Shown here: one piece after another, positions 18,835 to 26,797 of the stretch
How positions within the stretch are numbered: position 1 is the first letter of the stretch
How the letters are laid out: the number at the start of each line of letters is the position of its first letter
Source of the DNA: Avipropionibacterium sp050157065
GTDB taxonomy: Bacteria; Actinomycetota; Actinomycetes; Propionibacteriales; Propionibacteriaceae
Assembly: GCA_050157065.1 (NCBI GenBank)
Contig: CP189573.1
Direction: 5' to 3' (one strand)
Length of the DNA stretch: 64,000 nucleotides
The notes under the pieces: model-generated
Seen by the model: only the letters and a program-made list of their open reading frames with translations
Database searches by the model: none
What the model was told of the DNA's origin: nothing
Translations under genes and position numbers: made by a program

Positions 18835-18850
18835 GTTACTGACGGGTAAC
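18835..18850. promoter_or_regulatory. TetR-family-like operator upstream of the thiolase
   Basis: GTTACTGACGGGTAAC has perfect 5-bp outer arms (GTTAC/GTAAC) and a 6-nt centre. The size and position in front of a thiolase gene fit a TetR-type repressor of fatty-acid degradation. The regulator itself is not in the window. The rest of the 214-nt gap to 19010 shows nothing else I can name. Confidence 0.45.
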
Positions 18851-19010
18851 AGTGTATGTCCACCCGGTCAGCGGGCCACGCCCGGCCGGTTTCCCCTCCC
18901 CGACACCACCCGGCGCGACCACGAGACCTGGGGCGGGCACGCCCGGCGGTCATCGGGTCAGGCACTGACAGGAGCGCCGACGAGGTTGGGGAGGGAGGGA
19001 GGTGTGCGAC

Positions 19011-19562
19011 TCAGGCCAGCACGGCCTCGATGGTCAGGGTCACCTGGGCCTTGTCGCCGATGACGAACTTGCCGCCGTCGAGCGGGATGTTGAAGTCGAC
19101 GCCGAAGTCCTTGCGGACGATGGTGGTGGTCGCCTCCACACCCAGCCGGGTGGCATTGGCCATGTCCACGTCCACCCCGAGGAACTCGGCGGCGAAGTCC
19201 TGCTGCTTGGTGACACCGTTGATGGTCAGGTCGCCGGTGATGACGTACGAGCCGTCGTCCTCGGTGATCTTGGTGCTGCGGAAGGTCATCTGCGGGTTGG
19301 TCTCGGCGTTGAAGATCTCGCTCGAGCGCAGGTGGCCGTCGCGCTGCGGGCTGCGGGTGTTGACCGACGACATCTCGACGGTGGCCTGGACCTTCGCCTG
19401 GGTCGGATCGCCCTCGACGGTGGTGATGGTGCCGGCGAAGTTCTCGAAGGTGCCGCGGACCTTGCTCATCAGGTGGCGAACGGTGAACGCAACCTCGCTG
19501 TGGTGCGTGTCGATGTGCCAGGTGCCGGCGGGAAGGCTCGTGGTGGTGGTGGCGGTGCTCAT
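19011..19562 (-). CDS. YceI family lipid-binding protein
   Basis: 183 residues, a YceI-type lipocalin-like barrel: GTWHIDTHHSEVAFTVRHLM at the start, KVRGTFENFAGTI, SSVNTRSPQRDGHLRS, and a C-terminal strand KAQVTLTIEAVLA. There is no signal peptide, so it is cytoplasmic, unlike E. coli YceI. Such proteins bind polyisoprenoids or amphiphiles. The ATG lies behind AGGAGA. It is divergent from a marR gene, with two matching operators between them, so the regulator very likely controls it. Confidence 0.9.
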   Translation of the reverse strand: MSTATTTTSLPAGTWHIDTHHSEVAFTVRHLMSKVRGTFENFAGTITTVEGDPTQAKVQATVEMSSVNTRSPQRDGHLRSSEIFNAETNPQMTFRSTKITEDDGSYVITGDLTINGVTKQQDFAAEFLGVDVDMANATRLGVEATTTIVRKDFGVDFNIPLDGGKFVIGDKAQVTLTIEAVLA

Positions 19563-19581
19563 CTGTCAGGTCTCCTAAGTA

Positions 19582-19595
19582 GTTGATGTTTCAAC
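19582..19595. promoter_or_regulatory. MarR operator O1
   Basis: GTTGA-TGTT-TCAAC, an inverted repeat with a 4-nt centre, just upstream of the yceI ribosome site. Its half-sites are the same as those of O2, 37 bp away centre to centre. Confidence 0.6.
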
Positions 19596-19616
19596 AGACC
19601 CAACTATGACACAGAT

Positions 19617-19634
19617 CAGTTGAACACTCAACTG
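19617..19634. promoter_or_regulatory. MarR operator O2
   Basis: CAGTTGA-ACAC-TCAACTG has perfect 7-bp arms. It covers the -35 box (TTGAAC) of the marR promoter, so binding would repress the regulator itself. Confidence 0.65.
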
Positions 19635-19648
19635 TTGCCGCGTAATCT
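19620..19648 (+). promoter_or_regulatory. marR promoter, predicted leaderless
   Basis: TTGAAC (19620-19625) and TAATCT (19643-19648) are separated by 17 nt, and the -10 box ends 7 nt before the ATG at 19656. Confidence 0.6.
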
Positions 19649-19655
19649 ATCTCAC

Positions 19656-20162
19656 ATGAGCGGCACGAACACCCTTCCCGACACCGAACGAGACCCCGCG
19701 GACCGCGTCCGCGCGCAGTGGCTCGACCAGCACCAGCAGCAGATCTGGCGGACCTACCTGCTGGGCAGCTCCCGCCTCACCGAGCGGCTGGACGCCGACC
19801 TGCGGCGCCACGGCCTCGACCTGGGCGAGTACGAGATCCTCGTCGTGCTGGAGGAGACGCCGACGCGGCGGGTCCGGATGTCGGAACTGGCCGAGGCGGT
19901 GCACCAGTCGCGTTCGCGACTCACCCACACCGTCGCCCGACTGGAGAAGCGCGGCCTGGTGACCCGGGTGATGTGCCCCGAGGATCGCCGCGGGGTGTGG
20001 GCGGAGCTGACCGAGGCAGGCTTCCAGCTGCTCAAGACCGCTGCTCCCAGCCATGTCACGGCCGTCCGGCAGAACTTCGTGGAGGCGGTCGACCCCGCCG
20101 ACTTCGAGGCGCTGGGTCGGGTGTTCCAGGCCGTCCTCGACGTCGATTCCGACGGCGCCTGA
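19656..20162 (+). CDS. MarR family transcriptional regulator
   Basis: 168 residues. Winged helix-turn-helix: GLDLGEYEILVVLEE, then the recognition region ELAEAVHQSRSRLTHTVARL, and the wing with RGLVTRVMCPEDRRG. The last is the usual DxR motif of the family. An upstream TTG at 19620 is in frame but falls inside operator O2 and the -35 box, so the ATG at 19656 is preferred. The gene is divergent from yceI, a common actinobacterial pairing. The ligand is unknown. Confidence 0.9.
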   Translation: MSGTNTLPDTERDPADRVRAQWLDQHQQQIWRTYLLGSSRLTERLDADLRRHGLDLGEYEILVVLEETPTRRVRMSELAEAVHQSRSRLTHTVARLEKRGLVTRVMCPEDRRGVWAELTEAGFQLLKTAAPSHVTAVRQNFVEAVDPADFEALGRVFQAVLDVDSDGA

Positions 20163-20217
20163 CCCGGCCGCGCCCGGCGGTCCCGGACGGGGCGACCGGG
20201 ACCCCGGTCCGCTCGTC

Positions 20218-20223
20218 TACGCT
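20218..20223 (+). promoter_or_regulatory. -10 box of a predicted leaderless promoter
   Basis: TACGCT is followed by 7 nt and then the ATG at 20231. Confidence 0.45.
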
Positions 20224-20230
20224 CGCCTTC

Positions 20231-23101
20231 ATGACCTTGGCCCCAGCGGACGTGAGCGGCGCTACGGCAGCCCTCACCCAGGCCTTCGGTGACGCCGGCC
20301 TGTCCGAGGTGTTGGACACCTCCACGCTGACCCGGGCGCTCTACACCTCCGACGCCTCGCTCTATCGCGTCGTCCCCCAGGCCGTCGCCCGCCCCCGCAC
20401 CACCACCGAGCTCGCCGCCGCCGTGACCGCTGCCCGCGAGGCGGGGGTCGCCATCACCAGCCGCGGATCGGGAACGAGCTGTGCCGGGAACTCCGTCGGC
20501 CCGGGCCTGGTGATCGACACCCGCAAGCTGAACGCCATCCTCGACATCGATCCCGACCGCCGGACCGCACTGGTCGAGCCCGGCGTCGTCCAGGCCCAGC
20601 TGACCAAGGCTGCCGGGGCGTACGGCCTGCTGTTCGGACCCGACCCGTCCACGTTCAACCGCTGCACCATCGGCGGCATGATCGGCAACAACGCCTGTGG
20701 CCCCCGCGCCATGGGGTACGGCAAGACCGCCGACAACGTCGTCGGCATGGAACTGCTCACCGGCACCGGCGAGTTGATCAAGGTCGGCGCGGCCGGCAGT
20801 CCGCTGGCCGGGCAGGCCCCGGGACCTACGGTGCAGCAGCTGTTGGCGTTGACCGGCGACAACCTGGCCGAGATCCGGACCGGGTTCGGGCGGTTCGACC
20901 GACAGGTGTCGGGCTACAGCCTCGAACACCTGTTGCCGGAGAACGGCGGTGCGGTCCATCGGTTCCTCGCCGGCACCGAGGGAACGCTCGGCACGATGGT
21001 GCAGGCCGAGGTCCGCCTGGTCGAGGCGAAGCCGTACCAGACCATGATCGTGATCGGTTACCCGTCGATGGCCGACGCCGGCGACGCCGCCGCCACGGTG
21101 GCGCGTCACCGGCCGGTCGCGGTGGAGGGCCTGGACCGTCGGATTGTCGACAAGGCCCTGCAGTCCAAGGGAACCAGCGGGGTCCCCGACCTGCCCCGCG
21201 GCGACGGCTGGCTGTTCGTCGAGCTCGCCGACGACGACGCCGACCGACTCGCCGACCGTGCCCGGGCCGTCGCCGAGGACGTCCGGGCCGACGCCACGGA
21301 CCTGTTCCTGATCGAGGATCCGGCCGCCCGGGCGGCACTGTGGCGGATCCGGGCCGACGGGGCCGGTCTGGCCAGTGTCGGCCTGGCGAAGCCGGCCCAC
21401 GCCGGTTGGGAGGACGCGGCGGTGCCGGTCGAGTCGCTGGGTGACTACCTGCGCGAGTTCGAGGCGCTGCTCGGCCGGCATCGCCTGCACGGGTTGCCGT
21501 ACGGACACTTCGGGGACGGGTGCATCCACATCCGGATCGACTTCGACCTCGACCGGCCGAGTGGGGTGGAGGACTACCGTCGGTTCATCACCGAGGCCGC
21601 CCATCTGGTCGCCTCGTACGGCGGGTCGATGTCGGGGGAACACGGCGACGGGAGGGCCCGCAGCAGGTTGCTGCCGATCATGTACTCCGAAGCGCAGCTG
21701 CGGCTCTTCGGGCAGGTGAAGTCGATCTTCGATCCTGCCGGTCTGTTCAATCCGGGGGTGTTGGTCGATCCGGAGCCGATCACCGCCAACCTGCGCATCC
21801 CGCAGAGCATCGCGGCACCACTGCGACGGCAGTACGGGCACCTCACCGACCAGGTGCACCAGTGCACCGGGGTCGGCAAGTGTGTGGCCGACAACTCCGG
21901 GACCCTGGCCGTGATGTGCCCCAGCTATCAGGCGACCGGGGACGAGAAGGACTCCACCCGCGGCCGGGCACGGGTGCTGCAGGAGATGATCAACGGGCAG
22001 CTGATCACCGACGGCTTCCGCTCCGCCGAGGTGCACGAGGCACTCGACCTCTGCCTGTCCTGCAAGGGATGTGCGCGGGACTGCCCCACCGGGATCGACA
22101 TGGCCGCCTACAAGGCGACCGTGCTGGACGAGACCTACCGTGGCCGGATCCGGCCCCGCAGTCACTACGTCCTGGGCTGGCTGCCCCGCTGGGGTCGACT
22201 GATCACCCGGTTCGCACCGGTGGCCCGGCTGACCAACCTCGGGATGCGACTGCCGGGGATCCGATCCATGATCAAGTGGACGGCCGGGGTGGACCAACGA
22301 CGCAGTCTGCCCGCCTTCGCGACGACGTCGGCGGAACGCCGCGGGGTGGGCGGTCGGCGGCGGGCGCAGTTGTCGGCGGGGACCGCCACCGCGACCGAGC
22401 ACCGTCCGGTCGCGATCTGGGTCGACTCGTTCACCGCCGCCTTCTCCGAGTCCGGGGCGTTGGCACTGGCCGAGGTGCTCCGGTCGGCCGGCTACTCCCC
22501 CGAGCTGTTGATCAATGACGCCTGTTGTGGACTCACCTGGATCTCCACCGGACAACTGGACGGGGCGCGCCGGCAGCTGCGCCACGCCCTCGACGTACTG
22601 CACCCGGTGGCCGCCGACGGCATCCCGATCATCGGCGTCGAGCCGTCCTGCCTCGCCGTGTGGCGCAGTGACGCCGGCGAGCTGTTGGACGATCCGCGGG
22701 TCACCGAGGTCGCCGGGGCCGTCACCACCTTGGCCGAGCTGTTGGCCCGAACCCCCGACTGGTCGCCGCCCGACCTGACCGGGACCACCATCGTGGTGCA
22801 GCCACACTGCCACCATGCCTCGGTGATCGGCTGGGAGGCCGACGCGGACCTGCTCTCGGCGACCGGAGCCGCCATCACGACCGTCGGTGGCTGTTGTGGC
22901 CTGGCAGGCAACTTCGGGGTCGAGCGCGGGCACCACGAGGTGTCGGTGAAGGTGGCCGAGACCGAGTTGCTGCCCGCCGTACGCAAGGCCGGCCCGGAAG
23001 CGGTGGTGCTGGCCGACGGCTTCTCCTGTCGTACGCAGCTCGCCGAGCTCGCCGACGTCCGAGCCATCTCCTTGCCCGAGCTCCTGCTGGGTCACCGGTG
23101 A
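20231..23101 (+). CDS. FAD-linked oxidase / Fe-S oxidoreductase fusion (D-lactate or D-2-hydroxyacid dehydrogenase-like)
   Basis: 956 residues. The N-terminal PCMH-type FAD domain covers about residues 35-220, with GSGTSCAGNSVG and IGGMIGNNACGPRAM. The FAD-oxidase C-terminal domain reaches about residue 510 and includes YGHFGDGCIHIRIDFD and GEHGDGRARS. A ferredoxin-like region follows, with CTGVGKC near 545 and CLSCKGCARDCP near 608. The end is a CCG-type domain with NDACCGLTW and GGCCGLAGNFG (near 888). This is the GlcD-GlpC fusion type that oxidises D-lactate, D-2-hydroxyglutarate or a similar acid and passes electrons to the respiratory chain. The exact substrate is not readable. Its stop overlaps the sigma factor start by 4 nt. 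Confidence 0.9.
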   Translation: MTLAPADVSGATAALTQAFGDAGLSEVLDTSTLTRALYTSDASLYRVVPQAVARPRTTTELAAAVTAAREAGVAITSRGSGTSCAGNSVGPGLVIDTRKLNAILDIDPDRRTALVEPGVVQAQLTKAAGAYGLLFGPDPSTFNRCTIGGMIGNNACGPRAMGYGKTADNVVGMELLTGTGELIKVGAAGSPLAGQAPGPTVQQLLALTGDNLAEIRTGFGRFDRQVSGYSLEHLLPENGGAVHRFLAGTEGTLGTMVQAEVRLVEAKPYQTMIVIGYPSMADAGDAAATVARHRPVAVEGLDRRIVDKALQSKGTSGVPDLPRGDGWLFVELADDDADRLADRARAVAEDVRADATDLFLIEDPAARAALWRIRADGAGLASVGLAKPAHAGWEDAAVPVESLGDYLREFEALLGRHRLHGLPYGHFGDGCIHIRIDFDLDRPSGVEDYRRFITEAAHLVASYGGSMSGEHGDGRARSRLLPIMYSEAQLRLFGQVKSIFDPAGLFNPGVLVDPEPITANLRIPQSIAAPLRRQYGHLTDQVHQCTGVGKCVADNSGTLAVMCPSYQATGDEKDSTRGRARVLQEMINGQLITDGFRSAEVHEALDLCLSCKGCARDCPTGIDMAAYKATVLDETYRGRIRPRSHYVLGWLPRWGRLITRFAPVARLTNLGMRLPGIRSMIKWTAGVDQRRSLPAFATTSAERRGVGGRRRAQLSAGTATATEHRPVAIWVDSFTAAFSESGALALAEVLRSAGYSPELLINDACCGLTWISTGQLDGARRQLRHALDVLHPVAADGIPIIGVEPSCLAVWRSDAGELLDDPRVTEVAGAVTTLAELLARTPDWSPPDLTGTTIVVQPHCHHASVIGWEADADLLSATGAAITTVGGCCGLAGNFGVERGHHEVSVKVAETELLPAVRKAGPEAVVLADGFSCRTQLAELADVRAISLPELLLGHR

Positions 23102-24066
23102 CGACGCCCACGGTCGACGACCTGGAACGGCTGCGCCGACCGCTCACCGGCTACTGCTATCGGATGTTGGGGGCGGCCGCCGACACCGATGACGCGGTGC
23201 AGGAGACGATCATCCGGGCCTCGGCGCACCTTCACCGGTTCGACCCCTCGCGGGCGGCGTTGTCCACCTGGGTCCACCGGATCGCCACCAACATCTGCCT
23301 CGACCAGCTACGGGCGGCCAAGCGCCGGGCCGTCGCTGTTGATCTTGGGCCCGCCTCCCCGTTCGGTGCCGCACTCGGCGATCCCCTACCGGCCGCCGGC
23401 TGGGTCGAGCCGATGCCGGACGTCCGTACGGTAACCGCCTCCGACCCGGCCACCATCGTGGCGGAGCGGTCATCGCTGCGGTTGGCCATGATCGCGGCCC
23501 TGCAGGCTTTGCCGCCGCGACAGCGGGCGGTCCTCATCCTGCGCGACGTGCTCGCCTTCTCGGCGAAGGAGACCGCCGAGGTGCTCGACACCTCCGTCGC
23601 CTCGGTGAACTCGGCCCTGCAGCGAGCCCGGGCCACGCTGGCCGCCGACCCGCCGGACGAGGGCCAGCTGGTCGACCCCACCGACGCCGCACAACAGCAG
23701 TTGCTGGACGCCTACGTCCGTGCCTTCGAGTCGCACGACGTCGCCGGGCTGACCGACCTGCTGCGCGACGACGCGCGGGCCTCGATGCCGCCGTTCGCCT
23801 GGTGGGTCCGCGGCGGTGCCGGCATCGCCGAACTCATGGGCAGCAGCGACACGTGTGCCGGGGCGCGGCTGCTGCCGACCATGATCAACGGCTGTGCCGG
23901 CTTCGGCCAGTACCGCCCTGCCGGCGACGGACGGATCGTGCCGTTCGCGCTGGTCCTGCTCGAGACCGAGCGGGCGCCCGACGGCGTACGGATCAGTCAC
24001 GTCGTCACCTTCCTCGGGACCGAGCACCGGTTCGGCGAGTTCGGCCTGCCCGACGAGTTCGGCTGA
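23098..24066 (+). CDS. ECF sigma factor with a C-terminal SnoaL-like domain (SigG/SigX5-like)
   Basis: 322 residues from a GTG overlapping the previous stop (GTGA). Sigma region 2 covers RRPLTGYCYRMLGAAADTDD and the following ETIIRASAHL, with the WVHRIATNICLDQLR helix. Region 4 contains LQALPPRQRAVLILRDVL and the helix-turn-helix FSAKETAEVLDTSVASVNSAL. A SnoaL-like/NTF2 domain follows (LLDAYVRAFESHDVAGLTDL and PPFAWWVRG). This layout is that of the SigG/TIGR02960 group, in which the C-terminal domain replaces a separate anti-sigma factor and may sense a small ligand. No anti-sigma gene follows. The overlap suggests cotranscription with the dehydrogenase, which is unusual. Confidence 0.88.
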   Translation: MTTPTVDDLERLRRPLTGYCYRMLGAAADTDDAVQETIIRASAHLHRFDPSRAALSTWVHRIATNICLDQLRAAKRRAVAVDLGPASPFGAALGDPLPAAGWVEPMPDVRTVTASDPATIVAERSSLRLAMIAALQALPPRQRAVLILRDVLAFSAKETAEVLDTSVASVNSALQRARATLAADPPDEGQLVDPTDAAQQQLLDAYVRAFESHDVAGLTDLLRDDARASMPPFAWWVRGGAGIAELMGSSDTCAGARLLPTMINGCAGFGQYRPAGDGRIVPFALVLLETERAPDGVRISHVVTFLGTEHRFGEFGLPDEFG

Positions 24067-24185
24067 CGTACGCACTCGATTGACGTACGCGCTCGACTGA
24101 GGGACGGGTGCCGGCTGGCCGATGAGTTTCCCGGCGATGGGTCGTACAAGGGTGACGCGACACCCGTCCGAGAGGAAGCCGCCCC

Positions 24186-24797
24186 ATGTCCGACACCGGT
24201 CCCAAGCCCGACACCGAACACATCGCCGCTGAGACCTTCGCCGAACGGGCGCGACTGGTCGACCTGATGGCGGACCTGCCGCCTGAGCAGTGGGGCCGGC
24301 CATCACTGTGCGAGGAGTGGCAGGTACGCCATGTGGTCGCCCATCTCACCTTCGCCTACCGGACCGGACCGCTGAGCTACCTCGGCGCGATGGCGCGGGC
24401 CGGGTTCAACTTCGACCGGATGGCCAACCGCGCCGTCCGCGCCGACGTGGCCCGACTGTCCGACGCCGAACTGGTGGCGTGCCTGCGCGACAACGTCGAC
24501 AACCCGTGGCAGCCGCCGGGTGGTGGCGCGGTCGGTGCGTTGAGCCACGACGTGATCCACGGGCTCGACATCACCGAGGCGCTCGGGTTGCCACCGGCCC
24601 CTCCGGCCCGGATCGGGCTGGTGCTCCAGCACGCAGGACGGCGCAACCTCGCCTACTTCGGGGTCGACCTCGGTGGGCATCGGCTCGAGGCGACCGACGC
24701 CGACGTGACGGTCGGGACGGGCACGGTGGTGCGGTTGCCCGTGCGCGAACTGCTCCTGGTGGTGACCGGTCGCCGCCCGCTGCCGGCGGTTGCCTGA
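24186..24797 (+). CDS. Maleylpyruvate isomerase family (DinB-like) mycothiol-dependent protein
   Basis: 203 residues from an ATG preceded by GAGAGGAAG. The typical TIGR03083 opening FAERARLVDLMADLPPEQW and SLCEEWQVRHVVAHLTFAY supply the first metal histidine, and LSHDVIHGLDITEALGL supplies the others. It is shorter than the copy at 9021-9806 and lacks that protein's extended C-terminal domain. The substrate is unknown. The 119-nt gap before it contains a tandem duplication of TGACGTACGC followed by CTCGA. It ends 2 nt before a tandem repeat array. Confidence 0.75.
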   Translation: MSDTGPKPDTEHIAAETFAERARLVDLMADLPPEQWGRPSLCEEWQVRHVVAHLTFAYRTGPLSYLGAMARAGFNFDRMANRAVRADVARLSDAELVACLRDNVDNPWQPPGGGAVGALSHDVIHGLDITEALGLPPAPPARIGLVLQHAGRRNLAYFGVDLGGHRLEATDADVTVGTGTVVRLPVRELLLVVTGRRPLPAVA

Positions 24798-24799
24798 GG

Positions 24800-25020
24800 T
24801 TCCGCAGACCGACCGGTCAACCCCGACCGGTCCAGTTGAGGACACCGCGACCCCCATTCCGCAAAACGACCGGTCAACCCCGACCGGTCCAGTTGAGGAC
24901 ACCGCGACCCCCATTCCGCAAAACGACCGGTCAACCCCGACCGGTCCAGTTGAGGACACCGCGAGCCGAGTCCGTAGACCGACCGGTCAACCCCGACCGG
25001 TCCGGTTGAGGAATCCGCGA
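24800..25020. repeat. Tandem array of four 57-bp units carrying paired GACCGGTC palindromes
   Basis: Units start at 24800, 24857, 24914 and 24970. The second and third are identical. The first differs slightly at its start, and the fourth has diverged and is one base shorter at its junction. Each unit begins TTCCGCAAAACGACCGGTCA or close to it, and has a second GACCGGTC 14 nt after the first. There are therefore eight copies of the 8-bp palindrome. The array fills the space between the convergent DinB-like and methyltransferase genes. The 57-bp length keeps the frame open, but no protein of this kind is known and the units contain no start. Confidence 0.9.
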
Positions 25021-25029
25021 CGGGCTCGG

Positions 25030-25887
25030 TCAGCGGGTGGCCTGGAGGGTGAAGGTCGCCGGCAGCCGGTCCGGGCGATCACGCAGCTCGTACTCGTGAT
25101 CATGGCCGGGGACCTCGACCATCGAGGCGCCGAAGCGGGCCCAGTTGGAGGTGCGGTCCTCGCGCAACAGGGTGAGCTGCAGCCCGGCGTCCATCACCGC
25201 AGTCACGATCTCGCCGATGCCGTGGTTCCACTCGTGGCTGGTGGTGGCGGTGATGGTCGGTGCGTCCGGGGCACCGCCGACGTACGACTCGGCGCCGTCC
25301 CAGGTGGTGGGGTGGGCGGTCTCGAAGTACGGGTGTTCGACCACCAACAGGCCGTCGGGGCGTTCGTCGGCCAGGGCCAACATCATCGGATGGAAGTCGC
25401 GGACGTGCAGGCGACCGCCGGGTGCGAGCAACTCCGCGACGACACGGGCCCAGCCGGCGATGTCGGGGAGCCAGCACAGTGCCCCGCCGCCGGTGTAGAC
25501 GAGGTCGAAGCTGCCCGGCGGGTGACCAGCCGCGGCCAGGGCCGGCACCGCGTCGTACACGTTGGCGGTGACGAAGTCTGCGGCGTCCCCGGTCCGGGCG
25601 GCGAGCCGGGACGCGTGGCGGATCGACTCCGCGCTGAGGTCGACTCCGGTCATCGTCGCGCCGAGGCGAGCCAGCGAGATGGTGTCGGTGCCGAGGTGGC
25701 ACTGCAGGTGCACGCCTCGAACGCCGGTCAGATCGCCGAGGTCGGCGCGATCATAGGCGACGGTGTGGTTGAGCTTGGTCGGATCGGCGACGAACTCCTC
25801 CATCGGGTAGGCGGTGGAGGTGACGTGCACACCTGCCCGCTGGTCCCAGTTGGCCTCGTTGTCGGCGAACCACTGGTCGCGTTCCAT
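25030..25887 (-). CDS. Class I SAM-dependent methyltransferase
   Basis: 285 residues from an ATG behind GAGGAG; an earlier in-frame ATG is nine codons upstream. Motif I is degenerate (VHLQCHLGTDTISLARLG), followed by MTGVDLSAESIRHA with the acidic residue at the end of strand 2. The FDLVYTGGGALCWLPDIAGW segment, LLAPGGRLHVRDFHPM and a C-terminal part with SHEWNHGIGEIV follow. This pattern is common among uncharacterised actinobacterial small-molecule methyltransferases. The substrate is unknown. The gene is convergent with the DinB-like gene across the tandem array. Confidence 0.82.
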   Translation of the reverse strand: MERDQWFADNEANWDQRAGVHVTSTAYPMEEFVADPTKLNHTVAYDRADLGDLTGVRGVHLQCHLGTDTISLARLGATMTGVDLSAESIRHASRLAARTGDAADFVTANVYDAVPALAAAGHPPGSFDLVYTGGGALCWLPDIAGWARVVAELLAPGGRLHVRDFHPMMLALADERPDGLLVVEHPYFETAHPTTWDGAESYVGGAPDAPTITATTSHEWNHGIGEIVTAVMDAGLQLTLLREDRTSNWARFGASMVEVPGHDHEYELRDRPDRLPATFTLQATR

Positions 25888-25995
25888 GATCAGCTCCTCA
25901 CGCGCCGTCCACAAAGTGACCGCTCGATTCTGCAGCCATCAGGCAGTCGGATGAAGAAAGCCTGCCTGACAAGGGAGAACGGTCGCAACTGCGAC

Positions 25996-26016
25996 ATTCC
26001 GTAAAGTGACCGGTCG
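25996..26016. repeat. Single copy of the ATTCCGnAAAnnGACCGGTC element
   Basis: ATTCCGTAAAGTGACCGGTC lies immediately upstream of the TIGR03089 promoter. A weaker copy with one changed base in the palindrome lies at about 25911-25926. Confidence 0.6.
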
Positions 26017-26024
26017 GGGGTCGC

Positions 26025-26030
26025 TAGGGT
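26025..26030 (+). promoter_or_regulatory. -10 box of a predicted leaderless promoter
   Basis: TAGGGT is followed by 6 nt and then the GTG at 26037. Confidence 0.5.
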
Positions 26031-26036
26031 GGCGGC

Positions 26037-26729
26037 GTGATCTTCTGGGAGCTGCTGCAGCGCCGGATCCGTCAGGACGGAGCCCAACCCCTGCTCACCT
26101 GCTACAACGCTGACGGCGCGCGTACGGAGCTGTCGGCGATCACGTACGGCAACTGGGTCGCCAAGGCGGCCAACTTCATCGCCGACCAGGTCGGCGCCGG
26201 TGCCGGTGACCGGATCGCTCTCGAGGTCGCTGCCCGCCGGCCCGGTCACTGGATGAGTCTGGTCTGGGTAGGTGGCTGCTGGGCCGCCGGGGTCGAGGTG
26301 GTGCTCGATCCCGACGCGGACGCAGTTGCTGTGGTCTCCGGCCCCGAACTCGAGTTCGGCAGTACGACCGGCGAGCGCTACGCCTGTTCGCTGCATCCGC
26401 TCGCTCTCGGCTTCGGCGACGGCCTACCCGACGGCGTGGTCGACTGGGCCGACGAGGTACGCAGCGAGCCCGACGCCCTGCTCGTGACCCCACCGATGGC
26501 CGACGACCCCGCCTGGGAGGGGATGTCGTACGCGGAGGTCGCGGCCATCGACGGTCAGTCGGAGCGAGTGGTGCTCGATTGCCGCGAGGCGCCGGACGAC
26601 GTGCTCGGACTGGTCCGCGAGGCGCTGGTCGCACCACTGCTCGGGGGCGGCTCCTCGGTCACCGTGCACGGCGGCGACCCGGCACAGATCGCCGACCGCG
26701 AACGTGGTCACCTACGTCCCCTCACCTGA
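26037..26729 (+). CDS. TIGR03089 family protein
   Basis: 230 residues from a GTG placed 6 nt behind TAGGGT. The N-terminal half (FWELLQRRIRQDGAQPLLT, ITYGNWVAKAANFI, AGDRIALEVAARRPGHWMSL) resembles the start of an acyl-CoA ligase. The ATP-binding and hinge motifs of that superfamily are missing. This short form is the actinobacterial TIGR03089 family, so it is a complete member and not a truncated ligase. Its function is unknown. It is convergent with ettA. Confidence 0.82.
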   Translation: MIFWELLQRRIRQDGAQPLLTCYNADGARTELSAITYGNWVAKAANFIADQVGAGAGDRIALEVAARRPGHWMSLVWVGGCWAAGVEVVLDPDADAVAVVSGPELEFGSTTGERYACSLHPLALGFGDGLPDGVVDWADEVRSEPDALLVTPPMADDPAWEGMSYAEVAAIDGQSERVVLDCREAPDDVLGLVREALVAPLLGGGSSVTVHGGDPAQIADRERGHLRPLT

Positions 26730-26797
26730 CCAGCGAGGTGGGGGCGACGCGACGCACGGCCAGCGGGCCGAGGTCGCAGGGCGTGTTCCCCGCCCGC

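Noticed and set aside
19754..23095. A very long open frame antisense to the FAD/Fe-S dehydrogenase
   Set aside because: High-GC codon bias opens the opposite strand. The sense strand has complete cofactor and Fe-S motifs, and the antisense product has no recognisable domain. The same holds for the long antisense frame over pyrRBC (92-1819) and others.
24800..25020. A CRISPR array
   Set aside because: The units are continuous, with no unique spacers between short repeats, and no cas gene is nearby.
26037..26729. A truncated acyl-CoA ligase pseudogene
   Set aside because: The length and pattern match the short TIGR03089 family, and the gene has its own promoter and a clean stop.
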